Assembly (NCBI GenBank): GCA_035501495.1
Contig: DATJWB010000313.1
Location: 12,389-76,388, forward strand
Origin: JAIQFL01 sp035501495
GTDB taxonomy: Bacteria; Acidobacteriota; Terriglobia; Bryobacterales; Bryobacteraceae
DNA: 64,000 nt
Direction of reading: 5' to 3'
Shown: piece after piece, positions 1-8,577 of the stretch
Numbering within the stretch: position 1 is the stretch's first letter
Layout of the letters: the number at the start of each line of letters is the position of its first letter
Made by a program: the position numbers and the translations under genes
Notes under the pieces: model-generated
Database searches by the model: none
What the model was told of the DNA's origin: nothing
What the model saw: the letters and a program-made list of their open reading frames with translations, nothing else

Positions 1-61
1 CCGGTGTCACAAGAAAAACAGGTTCGGCGTATTATTATCAGCAGACGGAGTGAGGGATGCC

Positions 62-880
62 ATGAAGATGAGACAGTCAAGAGTCGCCGATCTTGCGATA
101 CTCGCGTTGCTGGCGGTGCCGACGGCGGCCGGCCAACCGTCAACCGCGCCGCCGCTCACGTTCGAAGTCGCTTCTGTGAAGGTCTCGACAATCGGCGGCT
201 CTCGAGGCGGTTGTCACGGAATCGATTCGTGGACTCACAATGGCCCGGATGAGGCGCCACCGCCCCTCGGCCGCTGTGTCATCACAGGCTCACGGCTCAG
301 TCATTTGATCGGCATCGCGTTCGGTGTATCGATGCAGGACTTAAGCTCTGGCCCGGATTGGATTCAACGGGGCGATCTGCGATTCGACGTGAATGCCAAG
401 GCCGACGACCCGGCCAGGACGACGCAAAAACAGCTGCTCACCATGCTTCAGAATCTGCTCGTGGAGCGATTCCATCTGAAATTCCACTACCAGACCAGCG
501 AAGCTGCAGGGTTTTCCTTGACGTTGGCAAAGGGTGGTCCGAAGCTGCGGACATCGACAAGCGATGAGCCGAAGATTCTTTTTACCGCACCGGACGGAGA
601 AGTGGCCCTGAAACCGCAGGGCAAGGCAATCGCGCTGATTGCCCAAAAATACTCGATGCCGATGCTCGTCAATCTGCTCTCTGCGGTAGGCCAGGCCGGT
701 CCGGGGATGGACAGGACAGGTCTCTCCGGAGAATACGATTTCAAGCTTTCCTGGGACAGCGATGCCGGGCCGGAGCTGGCGGCGGCACTACGCGAGCAAC
801 TCGGTCTGCAAATGAAAGCCGAGCGGCTGCCGGTGTCCACATTTGTGGTGGACGCAGCGGAAAAACCAACCTCGAATTGA
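62..880 (+). CDS. TIGR03435 family secreted protein
   Basis: Family protein of unknown function that is greatly expanded in Solibacter-like acidobacteria. The 272 residues begin with a basic N-terminus and hydrophobic stretch ending in AAGQ, a likely signal peptide. The family hallmarks F-E-V-A-S-V-K follow near residue 35, and the C-terminal half has DRTGLSGEYDFKLSW. A GTG lies 12 bases upstream, but the purine-rich GGAGTGAGG at 47-55 is well placed for the ATG at 62. The stop overlaps a TTG of the next open frame (TTGA). Family assignment is good; the molecular role is unknown. Confidence 0.85.
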   Translation: MKMRQSRVADLAILALLAVPTAAGQPSTAPPLTFEVASVKVSTIGGSRGGCHGIDSWTHNGPDEAPPPLGRCVITGSRLSHLIGIAFGVSMQDLSSGPDWIQRGDLRFDVNAKADDPARTTQKQLLTMLQNLLVERFHLKFHYQTSEAAGFSLTLAKGGPKLRTSTSDEPKILFTAPDGEVALKPQGKAIALIAQKYSMPMLVNLLSAVGQAGPGMDRTGLSGEYDFKLSWDSDAGPELAAALREQLGLQMKAERLPVSTFVVDAAEKPTSN

Positions 881-894
881 ATTGCGCCGGCGGC

Positions 895-950
895 GTGGCA
901 CTCCTGCCTGCCGCGTCCCGACTCATCGGGACGCTTTTCGGCCGCGCCAC
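895..950 (+). repeat. Dispersed palindromic element, short copy A
   Basis: A 56-base copy bounded by GTGGC at the left and GCGCCAC at the right. It contains a perfect 7-base stem, GTCCCGA at 915-921 and TCGGGAC at 926-932, with a CTCA loop. It lies between the TIGR03435 gene and the DUF711 gene, and the frame from TTG at 877 into the DUF711 protein stays open through it. Confidence 0.7.
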
Positions 951-987
951 TGCCGGGCGGGCGCACCCTTCGTGGTATAACCACACC

Positions 988-2190
988 ATGCGGAAAGCCC
1001 TGGCAGTGTTCGCTCTGGCCTCTCTGGCGTGGGGGGCCGACTCGCGGCCCAAGGTGCGCGCCATCACGGCGTTCATCCATATCGACGCTCAGAATTACGT
1101 GACGCAGATCGAAGGCACCATGCAGTTCCTCAACGGCGCGCGCGAGGCGTACCGCGGCGCGGGATTCGAGGTGGAAGGTGTCCGCATCGTCACCCAGCCT
1201 TTCACCCAGTACATCGCCGGAATGAAGCGCGAGGAGGCGCTGGCCTTCTTCCGCAAGCTGAACGACCTGGCCGCCGGGCTTCAATACAATCCCAATATCG
1301 GGATCGCCATGGTTGGCGACGGCGACGATACGTCCTCGCTGGATCTGTTAGCGACCGTTCTCGCGACCACCAGGCTCAACGCCAGCCTGAGCGTGGCAGC
1401 GGAGGACGGCGTCCACTGGAACGCCATTCGCGAGGCTGCGCGGCTGATCAAAAACGTCGCCGAACGCAGTCCGCACGGCGGCGGCAATTTCAATTTCGCC
1501 GCCACCGCCATGGTGAAGCCGTACGGTCCGTTTTACCCGGGCGCTTACCATCTGGGCGCCGGCAAGACCTTCGCCGTGGGACTGGAGGGCGCCAATGTCG
1601 TGGGCGACGTGTTTGCCCGATACCGCGACCCGCGCGAAGCGGAGAAGCAGTTGGCCAATGCGCTCGCCCGGCACATGCGCGACGCCGAAGCTGTGGCGTC
1701 CAGAGTAGCCGCCACCAGCGGCTGGACGTATGCCGGGATCGACCCCACCCCAGCGCCGTTGGGGGACGTCTCCATCGGGCGCGCCATCGAATCGTTTACC
1801 GGCGGGCCATTCGGTGTGAGCGGGACCATGACCGCGGCGGGCATCATCACGCGGGCGGTGCAGTCGGTCCCGGTGAAGCGGGTGGGATACTCGGGCCTGA
1901 TGGTTCCGGTGCTCGAGGACAATCTGCTCGCGAAGCGCTGGGCCGAGGGAACCTACAATCTGGATTCGCTGCTGGCCTATTCGGCGGTGTGCGCCGGTGG
2001 CTTGGATACCGTGCCGCTGCCAGGCGACACCAGCGTGGAGAAGATCGCGCGTATCCTGGGGGACGTGGCGTCGCTCGCGTACAAGTGGCAAAAGCCGCTG
2101 GCGGCGCGGCTTTTGCCGGTACCGGGCAAGAAGGCGGGAGACCGGACCGAGTTCGACGATCCCAGAATGGCGAACACGGTAATCCGCTAA
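988..2190 (+). CDS. DUF711 (UPF0210) family protein with signal peptide
   Basis: A 400-residue protein of the DUF711/UPF0210 family, whose biochemical function is not established. Recognisable family stretches include YNPNIGIAMVGDG and HGGGNFNFAATAMVKPYGPFYPG (given here split for reference as the HGGG and PYGPFYPG regions), then a C-terminal LDSLLAYSAVCAGGLDTVPLPG region. Unusually for the family it begins with MRKALAVFALASLAWGA, which looks like a cleavable signal peptide, so it may be exported. The open frame extends upstream to a TTG at 877, but that portion is repeat DNA; the ATG at 988 gives the natural signal sequence. Confidence 0.75.
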   Translation: MRKALAVFALASLAWGADSRPKVRAITAFIHIDAQNYVTQIEGTMQFLNGAREAYRGAGFEVEGVRIVTQPFTQYIAGMKREEALAFFRKLNDLAAGLQYNPNIGIAMVGDGDDTSSLDLLATVLATTRLNASLSVAAEDGVHWNAIREAARLIKNVAERSPHGGGNFNFAATAMVKPYGPFYPGAYHLGAGKTFAVGLEGANVVGDVFARYRDPREAEKQLANALARHMRDAEAVASRVAATSGWTYAGIDPTPAPLGDVSIGRAIESFTGGPFGVSGTMTAAGIITRAVQSVPVKRVGYSGLMVPVLEDNLLAKRWAEGTYNLDSLLAYSAVCAGGLDTVPLPGDTSVEKIARILGDVASLAYKWQKPLAARLLPVPGKKAGDRTEFDDPRMANTVIR

Positions 2191-2202
2191 AGGCCCGGGT
2201 GA

Positions 2203-2619
2203 TTATTTGCCGGCGGCGAGGCGGATGACCGCCAGACGCGGCGAGCCGCTTTCGCCGCTGTGGTGGCGGCTCAGGATGCGGTGCGACGGGTAGCCGCGAT
2301 TCGTCCAGATCTGGCGGAGTGCGCAGCCGTCGCTGCAGTCGAAGAGCAGAACGCCGCCATCCCCCGACGTCCATTCCTTCTGCGGGTCGCCTTCCGCCCC
2401 ACGATTCAAGAGGACCGAGTAGTGGTTTTTCGCGTTGGAGACCTCGAAGAGCTTCTCGCCGATCGAGGCAGAGACCGTGTACTTCCCGGCAGGCAGCACC
2501 TTGCCGCCGGCGCTGAAGGAGAACGGTACCTCGGCGGTCATGGTTTGTGCCGGAGCGGCGGTTGACGCAGCCAGCAATGCGGCGGCCGCGAGCATCAGGT
2601 TCATGGTGGAGCGTTTCAT
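2203..2619 (-). CDS. Small secreted hypothetical protein
   Basis: A 138-residue protein with a signal peptide (MKRSTMNLMLAAAALLAAS...APAQ), then a short beta-rich domain containing PFSFSAGGKVLPAGKYTV. Small exported acidobacterial proteins of this kind are common; none has a function I can name. Two in-frame ATGs lie six bases apart. AGGAGG at 2627-2632 sits one usable spacer (7 bases) from the ATG at 2619 but almost touches the one at 2625, so 2619 is chosen. It is divergent from the kinase gene that follows. Confidence 0.65.
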   Translation of the reverse strand: MKRSTMNLMLAAAALLAASTAAPAQTMTAEVPFSFSAGGKVLPAGKYTVSASIGEKLFEVSNAKNHYSVLLNRGAEGDPQKEWTSGDGGVLLFDCSDGCALRQIWTNRGYPSHRILSRHHSGESGSPRLAVIRLAAGK

Positions 2620-2723
2620 TTTCATTCCTCCTCGCACCCACAAGCGGAATTCGCCTGGCGAAATCTGCCATGACGGCAAAAAAATTCTGGCGAATCCGCG
2701 CTTCTGATAAGATCCGTGTAGAC

Positions 2724-5537
2724 GTGAGCCCGACTCCTGAACGCTGGCGCTCGCTGGACGAGCTGTTCCACGCGGCACTGGAAGTGCCTCCCGCCGAACG
2801 CGCCGCCTTTCTGATAAGGGCGTGCCCGGACGAAGCGTTGCGGCGCGCCGTGGAGTCGTTGCTGAACTTTGCGCCCGAAGGCGATGCGCTGCTCAAGAAC
2901 TCTCCGTGGGCGCAGACGGAGCCTCTCCATGCCGGCACGGAATTGGGTCCCTACCAGGTTCGGGAGCGAATCGGCGCGGGAGGAATGGGCGAAGTCTACA
3001 AGGCGCGCGATCCGCGCCTGGGCCGCGAGGTGGCGCTCAAGGTTTTGCCCGCGATGATGATGGGGGATGCCGCCAGCCGCGGCCGCTTCGTCCGCGAGGC
3101 CCAGGCCGCCTCCCGTTTGAATCATCCGAACATTGTGACCATCCACGACATCGGCGAGAGCAGCGGGCGGGTGTTCATCGCCATGGAGTACGTGGCCGGC
3201 AAGACCCTGGCCGCGAGCATTCCACGCGGGGGCATGCCGCTCCCCGAGGCGCTGAAATACGCCGCTCCGATTGCCGCCGCGCTGGCCACCGCCCACGACG
3301 CCGGAATCGTGCATCGCGACTTGAAACCGGGCAACATCATGGTGACTCCCGAGGGCGTGGTCAAGGTCCTGGACTTCGGGCTGGCGCGCTTTGCGAACTC
3401 GGAAGCCGAAGGCGCGGACGCCCGCAGCACACGCACGCTTTCGGCCAAGGGCACGATTCTGGGCACGCCTCAATATATGGCTCCCGAGCAGGCGCAGGGC
3501 CGGACGGTGGACAAGCGCGCGGACATCTGGGCGTTCGGAGTGGTGTTTTGCGAAATGCTCACAGGGCAGCGGCCGTTTACAGGCGATACGATTGCGGACG
3601 TCCTGGCGGCGGTGCTCACGAAGGAGCCGGACTGGGAGCGCGTACCGAAGCGGGCCGGGCGGATGCTGCGCCGCTGCCTGGAGAAGGATCCGCAGCGCCG
3701 CCTGCGGGACATAGGCGACATCTGGGATCTGCTGGAGCCCGACGACACCGTGCATCCCGCCGGCCAGCCGTACTTCGGGCGCTGGAAGTTGGCGGCGGGC
3801 CTCCTCGTATTGACGACGATCGCCGGATTCGGCCTTGCCTGGCGCGCCTCGCGGCCGGCCGAGCGCCCGCTCACGCGTCTCACGGTGGAGTTGGGACCGG
3901 AAGCCATCCGGGGAGAGAGCACCACCGTGGCCATCTCACCCGATGGGCGGAGGCTGGTGTACCCGGCGCGTGCGCCGGACGGCAAGCCGCAACTTGCCAC
4001 CCGGCTGCTCGACCAGGACCAGGCTACCATGCTCCCCGGGACCGACAACGGTTTCGATCCCTTCTTTTCTCCGGATGGCCAGTGGGTGGGGTTTTTCACG
4101 GGCAGTGAACTCAAGAAAGTTTCGGTACGCGGGGGCGCGCCGGTAACGCTGTGTCCCGCGGGATACGGACGCGGAGCCGCTTGGGCCGGAGACGGCAACA
4201 TCATCCTCGCGGCCACCACTCTCAGCGCGCTCCTCCGCGTACCCGAAGGAGGCGGAACGCCGCAGCCATTTACCCGGCTGGGCACCGGCGAGGCCAGTCA
4301 TCGATGGCCCCAGGCCCTGCCTGGCGGAACCGTGCTCTTCGGCGCGCAGTCTCTGAATGTCGGGGCGGAGAATGGCCGGTTTGAGGCAATTACCAAAAAG
4401 ACCGGCAGCCTGAAAGTGCTGCCTCTGACCGGATACGGCGCGCGATATCTGCCTACAGGCCACCTGTTGTATGCGCGTCAAGGCGTGCTGTACGGGGTGC
4501 GGTTCGATCCCGATTCCCTGGAGGCGCGCGGCTCGCCCTCGCCGCTGCTGGAGGATCTGTCCGCCAACCCGTTCACCGGGGGTGGACAGTACGCTTTCTC
4601 GGAATCGGGCACGTTGGTGTATCTGTCGGCCAAACACCCGGCAGTGATCTGGCAGTTGGCGTGGCTCGACGGCTCCGGAAAGTTCCAGCCCTTGAATGCC
4701 GCGCCCGGCGTGTACACCAATCCGCGGGTCTCACCAGATGGAAACAAGCTGGCAGTCCTCAACGGCCCCGACATATTCATTTACGATCTGCAACGGGAGG
4801 CGTCCACCAGGCTCACATCCGGGCAGGTGACTTCGCCGATCTGGGCGCTGGACGGAAAACATCTGGTGTACATCTCCGTGTCGGATGCCTTCCGCATTGT
4901 GTGGGTTCGCAGCGACGGCGCGGGCGAACCGGTAACCCTCGTGGAAAGCAAGGAACTGGCGTCTCCGTGGTCGTTCGCTCCGGATGGACGGCTGGCCTAT
5001 TACACTACCAGTCCCGGGTCGGGTAACGATATCTGGACTCTGCGGTTGGATCTCAGCGATCCCGACCATCCCAAACCAGGGAAGCCGGAGTTGTTCCTGG
5101 GCACACCCACAAATGAGCTGGTCCCCAGGTTCTCGCCCGACGGGAAGTGGATCGCCTACCGCTCCGATGAGTCCGGACAGAACGAGATTTACGTCCGGCC
5201 ATTCGCGGCGGGAAGTGCGGGAGGCAAGTGGCAGATCTCTGCCGGCGGCGGAATGTACGGCATCTGGTCGAAGAATGGCCGCGAGTTGTTCTACGAAACT
5301 CCGGACAGCCGGATCATGGTGGTGGACTACACGATCAGGGCCGATTCGTTCACGCCTGGAAAGCCGCGCCTCTGGTGCGACACGCGGCCCTTTGCAACTC
5401 GCGGAGTGCCCAACCTCGACTTGGCGCCGGACGGCAAGCGCTTCCTGGTGTTCGCTCCCCCGGAGTCCAGCACAGAGCCGGTGCGGGTCGCCATGCTCGA
5501 GAACTTCTTCGACGAGTTGCGGCGGCGCCTGCCATAG
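2724..5537 (+). CDS. Transmembrane Ser/Thr protein kinase with TolB-like propeller
   Basis: A 937-residue receptor-like kinase. Residues about 78-340 form a Hanks-type kinase: glycine loop GAGGMG from residue 84, invariant VALK lysine, HRDLKPGN with catalytic Asp199, DFGLA, and activation segment ending GTPQYMAPEQ. A single membrane span lies at about 354-376 (LAAGLLVLTTIAGFGLAW). The remaining 560 residues hold repeated PDG/SPDGKW motifs of WD40-like/TolB propellers, presumably a periplasmic sensor. GTG at 2724 is chosen because relatives start with S-P-T-P-E-R-W-like sequence; an ATG at 2670 is possible. Kinases of this plan are abundant in acidobacteria; the ligand is unknown. Confidence 0.88.
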   Translation: MSPTPERWRSLDELFHAALEVPPAERAAFLIRACPDEALRRAVESLLNFAPEGDALLKNSPWAQTEPLHAGTELGPYQVRERIGAGGMGEVYKARDPRLGREVALKVLPAMMMGDAASRGRFVREAQAASRLNHPNIVTIHDIGESSGRVFIAMEYVAGKTLAASIPRGGMPLPEALKYAAPIAAALATAHDAGIVHRDLKPGNIMVTPEGVVKVLDFGLARFANSEAEGADARSTRTLSAKGTILGTPQYMAPEQAQGRTVDKRADIWAFGVVFCEMLTGQRPFTGDTIADVLAAVLTKEPDWERVPKRAGRMLRRCLEKDPQRRLRDIGDIWDLLEPDDTVHPAGQPYFGRWKLAAGLLVLTTIAGFGLAWRASRPAERPLTRLTVELGPEAIRGESTTVAISPDGRRLVYPARAPDGKPQLATRLLDQDQATMLPGTDNGFDPFFSPDGQWVGFFTGSELKKVSVRGGAPVTLCPAGYGRGAAWAGDGNIILAATTLSALLRVPEGGGTPQPFTRLGTGEASHRWPQALPGGTVLFGAQSLNVGAENGRFEAITKKTGSLKVLPLTGYGARYLPTGHLLYARQGVLYGVRFDPDSLEARGSPSPLLEDLSANPFTGGGQYAFSESGTLVYLSAKHPAVIWQLAWLDGSGKFQPLNAAPGVYTNPRVSPDGNKLAVLNGPDIFIYDLQREASTRLTSGQVTSPIWALDGKHLVYISVSDAFRIVWVRSDGAGEPVTLVESKELASPWSFAPDGRLAYYTTSPGSGNDIWTLRLDLSDPDHPKPGKPELFLGTPTNELVPRFSPDGKWIAYRSDESGQNEIYVRPFAAGSAGGKWQISAGGGMYGIWSKNGRELFYETPDSRIMVVDYTIRADSFTPGKPRLWCDTRPFATRGVPNLDLAPDGKRFLVFAPPESSTEPVRVAMLENFFDELRRRLP

Positions 5538-5605
5538 TAGTGAGTCGGGAGCTTGCAGACAGGACTGGCGTGGGAAGGAACTGCGCCGGCGGACGATGAC
5601 CGTCG

Positions 5606-6535
5606 TCATTTGCTCGCTCGAAGATATCGGGCGATGATCTCCAACTCGGCCGGCGAATACGCGCGCACTGCCTGCGCGTGCCTCCAGGCGCTGTTGGATT
5701 CGATCTCGATACGGGAGGCAGGAAACGACCGCAGCACCGGCAGCGGACCCGTAAGGTCATACACCCGCACGCGAGTATCGGTGCGTTCCGCCACCAGGGC
5801 CGGGAACGGTGCCTCGCTGCCTGCAGGGCGCACCGTGACGACGTGCGTGCCGGCAACTTCGCGGAGGTCTGCGAAGCGCGCGGGCGGTAAGGATGCGAGA
5901 TCGGGACCCACCGGTACGCCCCAGCCGTCGAATTCGTGACAGGATCCGCAGTTGCCGGTGCGAGTGGTGTCGAAGAACAGTGCGCGGCCTGCCTTCGCGT
6001 CCTCGGTCAGAACGCGCGCGGGTGCTGCCGGCGCGGGACCGGGTATGGCGCCCGACCCGCGTAGCGTCATGAGGTAGGACACCAGGTCGTCGAGTTCGCG
6101 GGTCTTGAGGCGCGAAGTGAACTCCGGCATGCCAGTCCCCGGGATGCCCCACGAGATCACCTTGAACATCCCGTTCAGGCTGTAGTTGTGGCCGATCAGG
6201 CGGGGTGCGCGCCCGGCTGTTCCGTCGGGACCGTGGCAGTAGGGCACGGCGCAATTGGTGCGATAGAGTTGCTGCCCCCGCTCGACGGCTCCATCCTGGG
6301 CGAAGGCCGCGACAACAGACACCAGCAAAAGAAAGACGTGGCGCAGGCGCTCGTGCCTGCCGCGCCCCGACTCATGGGGGCGCTTGTCGGGCCCGCACGG
6401 TGCCACTGCCCGCGAAGGGCTTTCGAGGCTGCCGCGCCGGCACTCATGTATGAGATTCGGCTGGGCGCCGGCTAAAAGCGTCCCCATGAGTGGGGATGCT
6501 CCAAACACGAGTGTCCGCGCCACGTCGCGTTTCAT
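5606..6535 (-). CDS. Diheme c-type cytochrome, signal peptide interrupted by in-frame repeat
   Basis: A 309-residue exported cytochrome c, probably the electron acceptor of the PQQ dehydrogenase encoded just upstream. The ATG at 6535 overlaps the dehydrogenase stop (ATGA). The first codons read MKR, then 64 codons of repeat (6335-6526), then FLLLVSVVAAFAQ: deleting the repeat restores a normal signal peptide. The first heme site is CAVPYCH, a rarer C-x4-CH form; the second is CGSCH. GTGMPEF supplies a candidate axial Met. With the insert the N-terminus may not be exported normally, unless an internal TTG at 6328 is used. Whether the gene still works is uncertain. Confidence 0.75.
   Translation of the reverse strand: MKRDVARTLVFGASPLMGTLLAGAQPNLIHECRRGSLESPSRAVAPCGPDKRPHESGRGRHERLRHVFLLLVSVVAAFAQDGAVERGQQLYRTNCAVPYCHGPDGTAGRAPRLIGHNYSLNGMFKVISWGIPGTGMPEFTSRLKTRELDDLVSYLMTLRGSGAIPGPAPAAPARVLTEDAKAGRALFFDTTRTGNCGSCHEFDGWGVPVGPDLASLPPARFADLREVAGTHVVTVRPAGSEAPFPALVAERTDTRVRVYDLTGPLPVLRSFPASRIEIESNSAWRHAQAVRAYSPAELEIIARYLRASK
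6335..6526 (-). repeat. Palindromic element copy B, in-frame in cytochrome gene
   Basis: A 192-base element with perfect 10-base inverted ends, GACGTGGCGC at 6335-6344 and GCGCCACGTC at 6517-6526. The two halves are imperfect mirror images of each other, with ACTCATGGGG-type hairpins in each, and a central CGAAGGGCTTTCGAGGCTGCCGCG module. Its length is 64 codons and the cytochrome frame runs through it without a stop, entering as DVARTLV and leaving as GRGRHERLRHV. Confidence 0.8.
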
Positions 6536-8577
6536 CGCGATCCCTCGGGAAGTGCGAATACGAAGAGCGCGGAGCCTGCGCGCGGAGTGGGGCCGGGCCA
6601 TAGCGCGGCGTGAGCCTGGCCGACAAGTGAACCCCAGCCCGTGGGCGTCGCAATATACTGCCGGCCCGCGATCGAATACGCGATCGCCGAGCCGCGGTGC
6701 CCGGCACCGGTGGGGAAACTCCAAAGCCGCTCGCCGCTGTGCGCATCCACGGCGAAGAAATTGCCTTCTGGGTCGCCCGTGAAGATGAGGTCGCCCGCGG
6801 TGGCCAACACGGAGGCCATCAGCCAGGTCGTGGCCGGAACGCTCCACTGGCGTTTGCCGGTCAGCGGGTCGAAGGCGGCAAGGTAACTCTCCTGCCCGCC
6901 GTTGGGCGGCGGCTTCATCACCCAATTGCCGCCGGTGAAGCCGCGGCCTTCCTGCGGCGATTCGTCGCGGACAATCAGATCGCTGCAGATCTCGAGCACC
7001 GGGACGTAGACCCAGCCGGTGCGGGGGGAATAGGCGGACTGGTTCCAGCTTTTTCCGCCGATCGTGCTCGGGCAGAACAGCTTCACTTTCCCCGATTCGG
7101 GTTCGCTGCGTCCCTCGAGCTTGCCGTCGCGCCCGATTCCGCTAATCCAGTTGTAGTTCTTCACGAACGGCCACGCGGCGAGAAACTCGCCAGTCGAGCG
7201 GTCGAGTACCCAGGTGAAGCCGCTCTTGGTGACATGAACGATAGTCTTGCGGGTACGGCCATCCACGGGCAGATCGACCAGCAGGAGTTCGTACGAAGCG
7301 TCGAAATCCCAGACGTCCTGCGGAATCTCCTGATAGTGCCACTTCAGTTTGCCGCTGTCGGGGTCGAGTGCAATCACGCTGCCGGTGTAGAGGTTGTCGC
7401 CACGGCGTAACGAGGCGTTCAGGTCGGCCGCCGCGTTGCCTACGCCCCAATAGAGGAGGTTGAGGCCGGGGTCGTAAGAGCCGGTCATCCAGGTAGCACC
7501 GCCGCCATAGCGCCAACTCTCGCCGGGCCACGTGTCGTGGCCTTTTTCGCCCGGGCCGGGGATAGTGTGGAAGCGCCAGCGCAGGCGTCCCGTGGCCGCG
7601 TCGAAGGCGGTGAGATAGCCGCGGTGTGCGGAGTCCCCGCCGGTCACGCCCGTGATGACCATATCCTTGACTACCAGCGGCGCGCCGGTGATGTTGCAGC
7701 CGCACTGGCGAGAGTCCTCCACGTTCACGCGCCAGGCTTCTTCGCCGGTGCGCCGGTCGAGCGCCACCAGATGATTGTCGGCGGTTCCCAGGAAGACCAG
7801 CCCGTGTCCCACGGCGACGCCGCGATTCTGCTTCCCGTAAAGCGGGATCGACTTGGAAAGCGGGAAGTGGTACTCCCACAGCATGCGGCCGGTGGAGCCA
7901 TCGAGCGCGAAGACCCAGGCATTCGACGTGGAGAGGTACAGCACGCCGTCCACCGCAATGGGTGTGGCCTGCAGGCCGTTTTCGTAATCGCCGGTCTGAA
8001 AGACCCAGGCCGGCGCGAGCTTGCGCACATTGGTGCGGTTGATCTGGTCGAGCGTGCTGTATCGCCAGGCGCTATACGATCCGCCATAGGAAGGCCACTC
8101 GTTGCCTGTCTGCGCGTGTACGGCCAGAGCGAACAGAAGGACGAAGACCGCCTGCCCGCCAAAATCGCTGAAAACCCGCCGAGGTTCGGGCGCGATGTGG
8201 CGCGGACACTCGTGTCTGCCGCGCCCCGAATCATCGGGGCGCTTTTTGGTCGCCGCTACATCAAGTGCTGAAGTGACAATTGTCCGATGCTCGAAGTGCT
8301 GGGTTTTCGAGGGTGCGGCGGTACTCACTCCGGCGCTTGTGCGTCGCCACCAATCCGGTGACGGCGAGTGGTTTTCGACGCTGCCGCGCCGTTGTTCATC
8401 TCGGCACTTCTGGCCGGCACGTAGCAGTCTGGAACGCATCGTCAGGAATCCCTTCGCGGCAGCGCAGAGAACACCTCTTCGGCCGGCCGCGGGAGGCAGC
8501 CCGACAAGCGGCTTGATGAGTCGTGGGGGCCCAAGGGGCACGGCAGACACGGGTGTCCGCGCCACAGTTACTCTCAT
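6532..8577 (-). CDS. PQQ-dependent alcohol-type dehydrogenase with in-frame repeat near start
   Basis: A periplasmic quinoprotein of the methanol/ethanol dehydrogenase family that would oxidise an alcohol and pass electrons to the cytochrome encoded next. The mature part holds WPSYGG near its start, a CGC in place of the family's vicinal Cys pair, GGATWMTGSYDP, and RGDNLYTGSVIALDP, typical propeller W-motifs. The frame opens at ATG 8577, overlapping the previous stop (ATGA). It reads MRVT, then crosses repeat copy C, and reaches a hydrophobic AVFVLLFALAVHAQ leader remnant about 138 codons later. No ATG, GTG or TTG lies between the repeat and that leader. The 681-residue product is therefore about 120-130 residues longer than normal at the N-terminus. 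Confidence 0.8.
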   Translation of the reverse strand: MRVTVARTPVSAVPLGPPRLIKPLVGLPPAAGRRGVLCAAAKGFLTMRSRLLRAGQKCRDEQRRGSVENHSPSPDWWRRTSAGVSTAAPSKTQHFEHRTIVTSALDVAATKKRPDDSGRGRHECPRHIAPEPRRVFSDFGGQAVFVLLFALAVHAQTGNEWPSYGGSYSAWRYSTLDQINRTNVRKLAPAWVFQTGDYENGLQATPIAVDGVLYLSTSNAWVFALDGSTGRMLWEYHFPLSKSIPLYGKQNRGVAVGHGLVFLGTADNHLVALDRRTGEEAWRVNVEDSRQCGCNITGAPLVVKDMVITGVTGGDSAHRGYLTAFDAATGRLRWRFHTIPGPGEKGHDTWPGESWRYGGGATWMTGSYDPGLNLLYWGVGNAAADLNASLRRGDNLYTGSVIALDPDSGKLKWHYQEIPQDVWDFDASYELLLVDLPVDGRTRKTIVHVTKSGFTWVLDRSTGEFLAAWPFVKNYNWISGIGRDGKLEGRSEPESGKVKLFCPSTIGGKSWNQSAYSPRTGWVYVPVLEICSDLIVRDESPQEGRGFTGGNWVMKPPPNGGQESYLAAFDPLTGKRQWSVPATTWLMASVLATAGDLIFTGDPEGNFFAVDAHSGERLWSFPTGAGHRGSAIAYSIAGRQYIATPTGWGSLVGQAHAALWPGPTPRAGSALFVFALPEGSR
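8170..8565 (-). repeat. Palindromic element copy C, in-frame in PQQ dehydrogenase gene
   Basis: The ends at 8197-8220 and 8542-8565 match as inverted repeats over 24 bases with one difference; the outer 13 bases, GTGGCGCGGACAC, are perfect. The span between them is 369 bases, or 123 codons, without a stop in the host frame. Bases 8170-8196 (GAAAACCCGCCG and what follows) also match part of copy D, so the unit may extend further left. A GGTTTTCGACGCTGCCGCGCC module sits centrally. This accounts for the stretch 8230-8573, which otherwise looks intergenic. Confidence 0.75.

Noticed and set aside
1..49. Possible end of a preceding gene
   Set aside because: Too short to judge; no conserved motif or clear stop context.
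6536..6925. Upstream extension of the cytochrome frame
   Set aside because: It runs antiphase over the PQQ dehydrogenase gene; the ATGA overlap at 6532-6535 gives a natural start.
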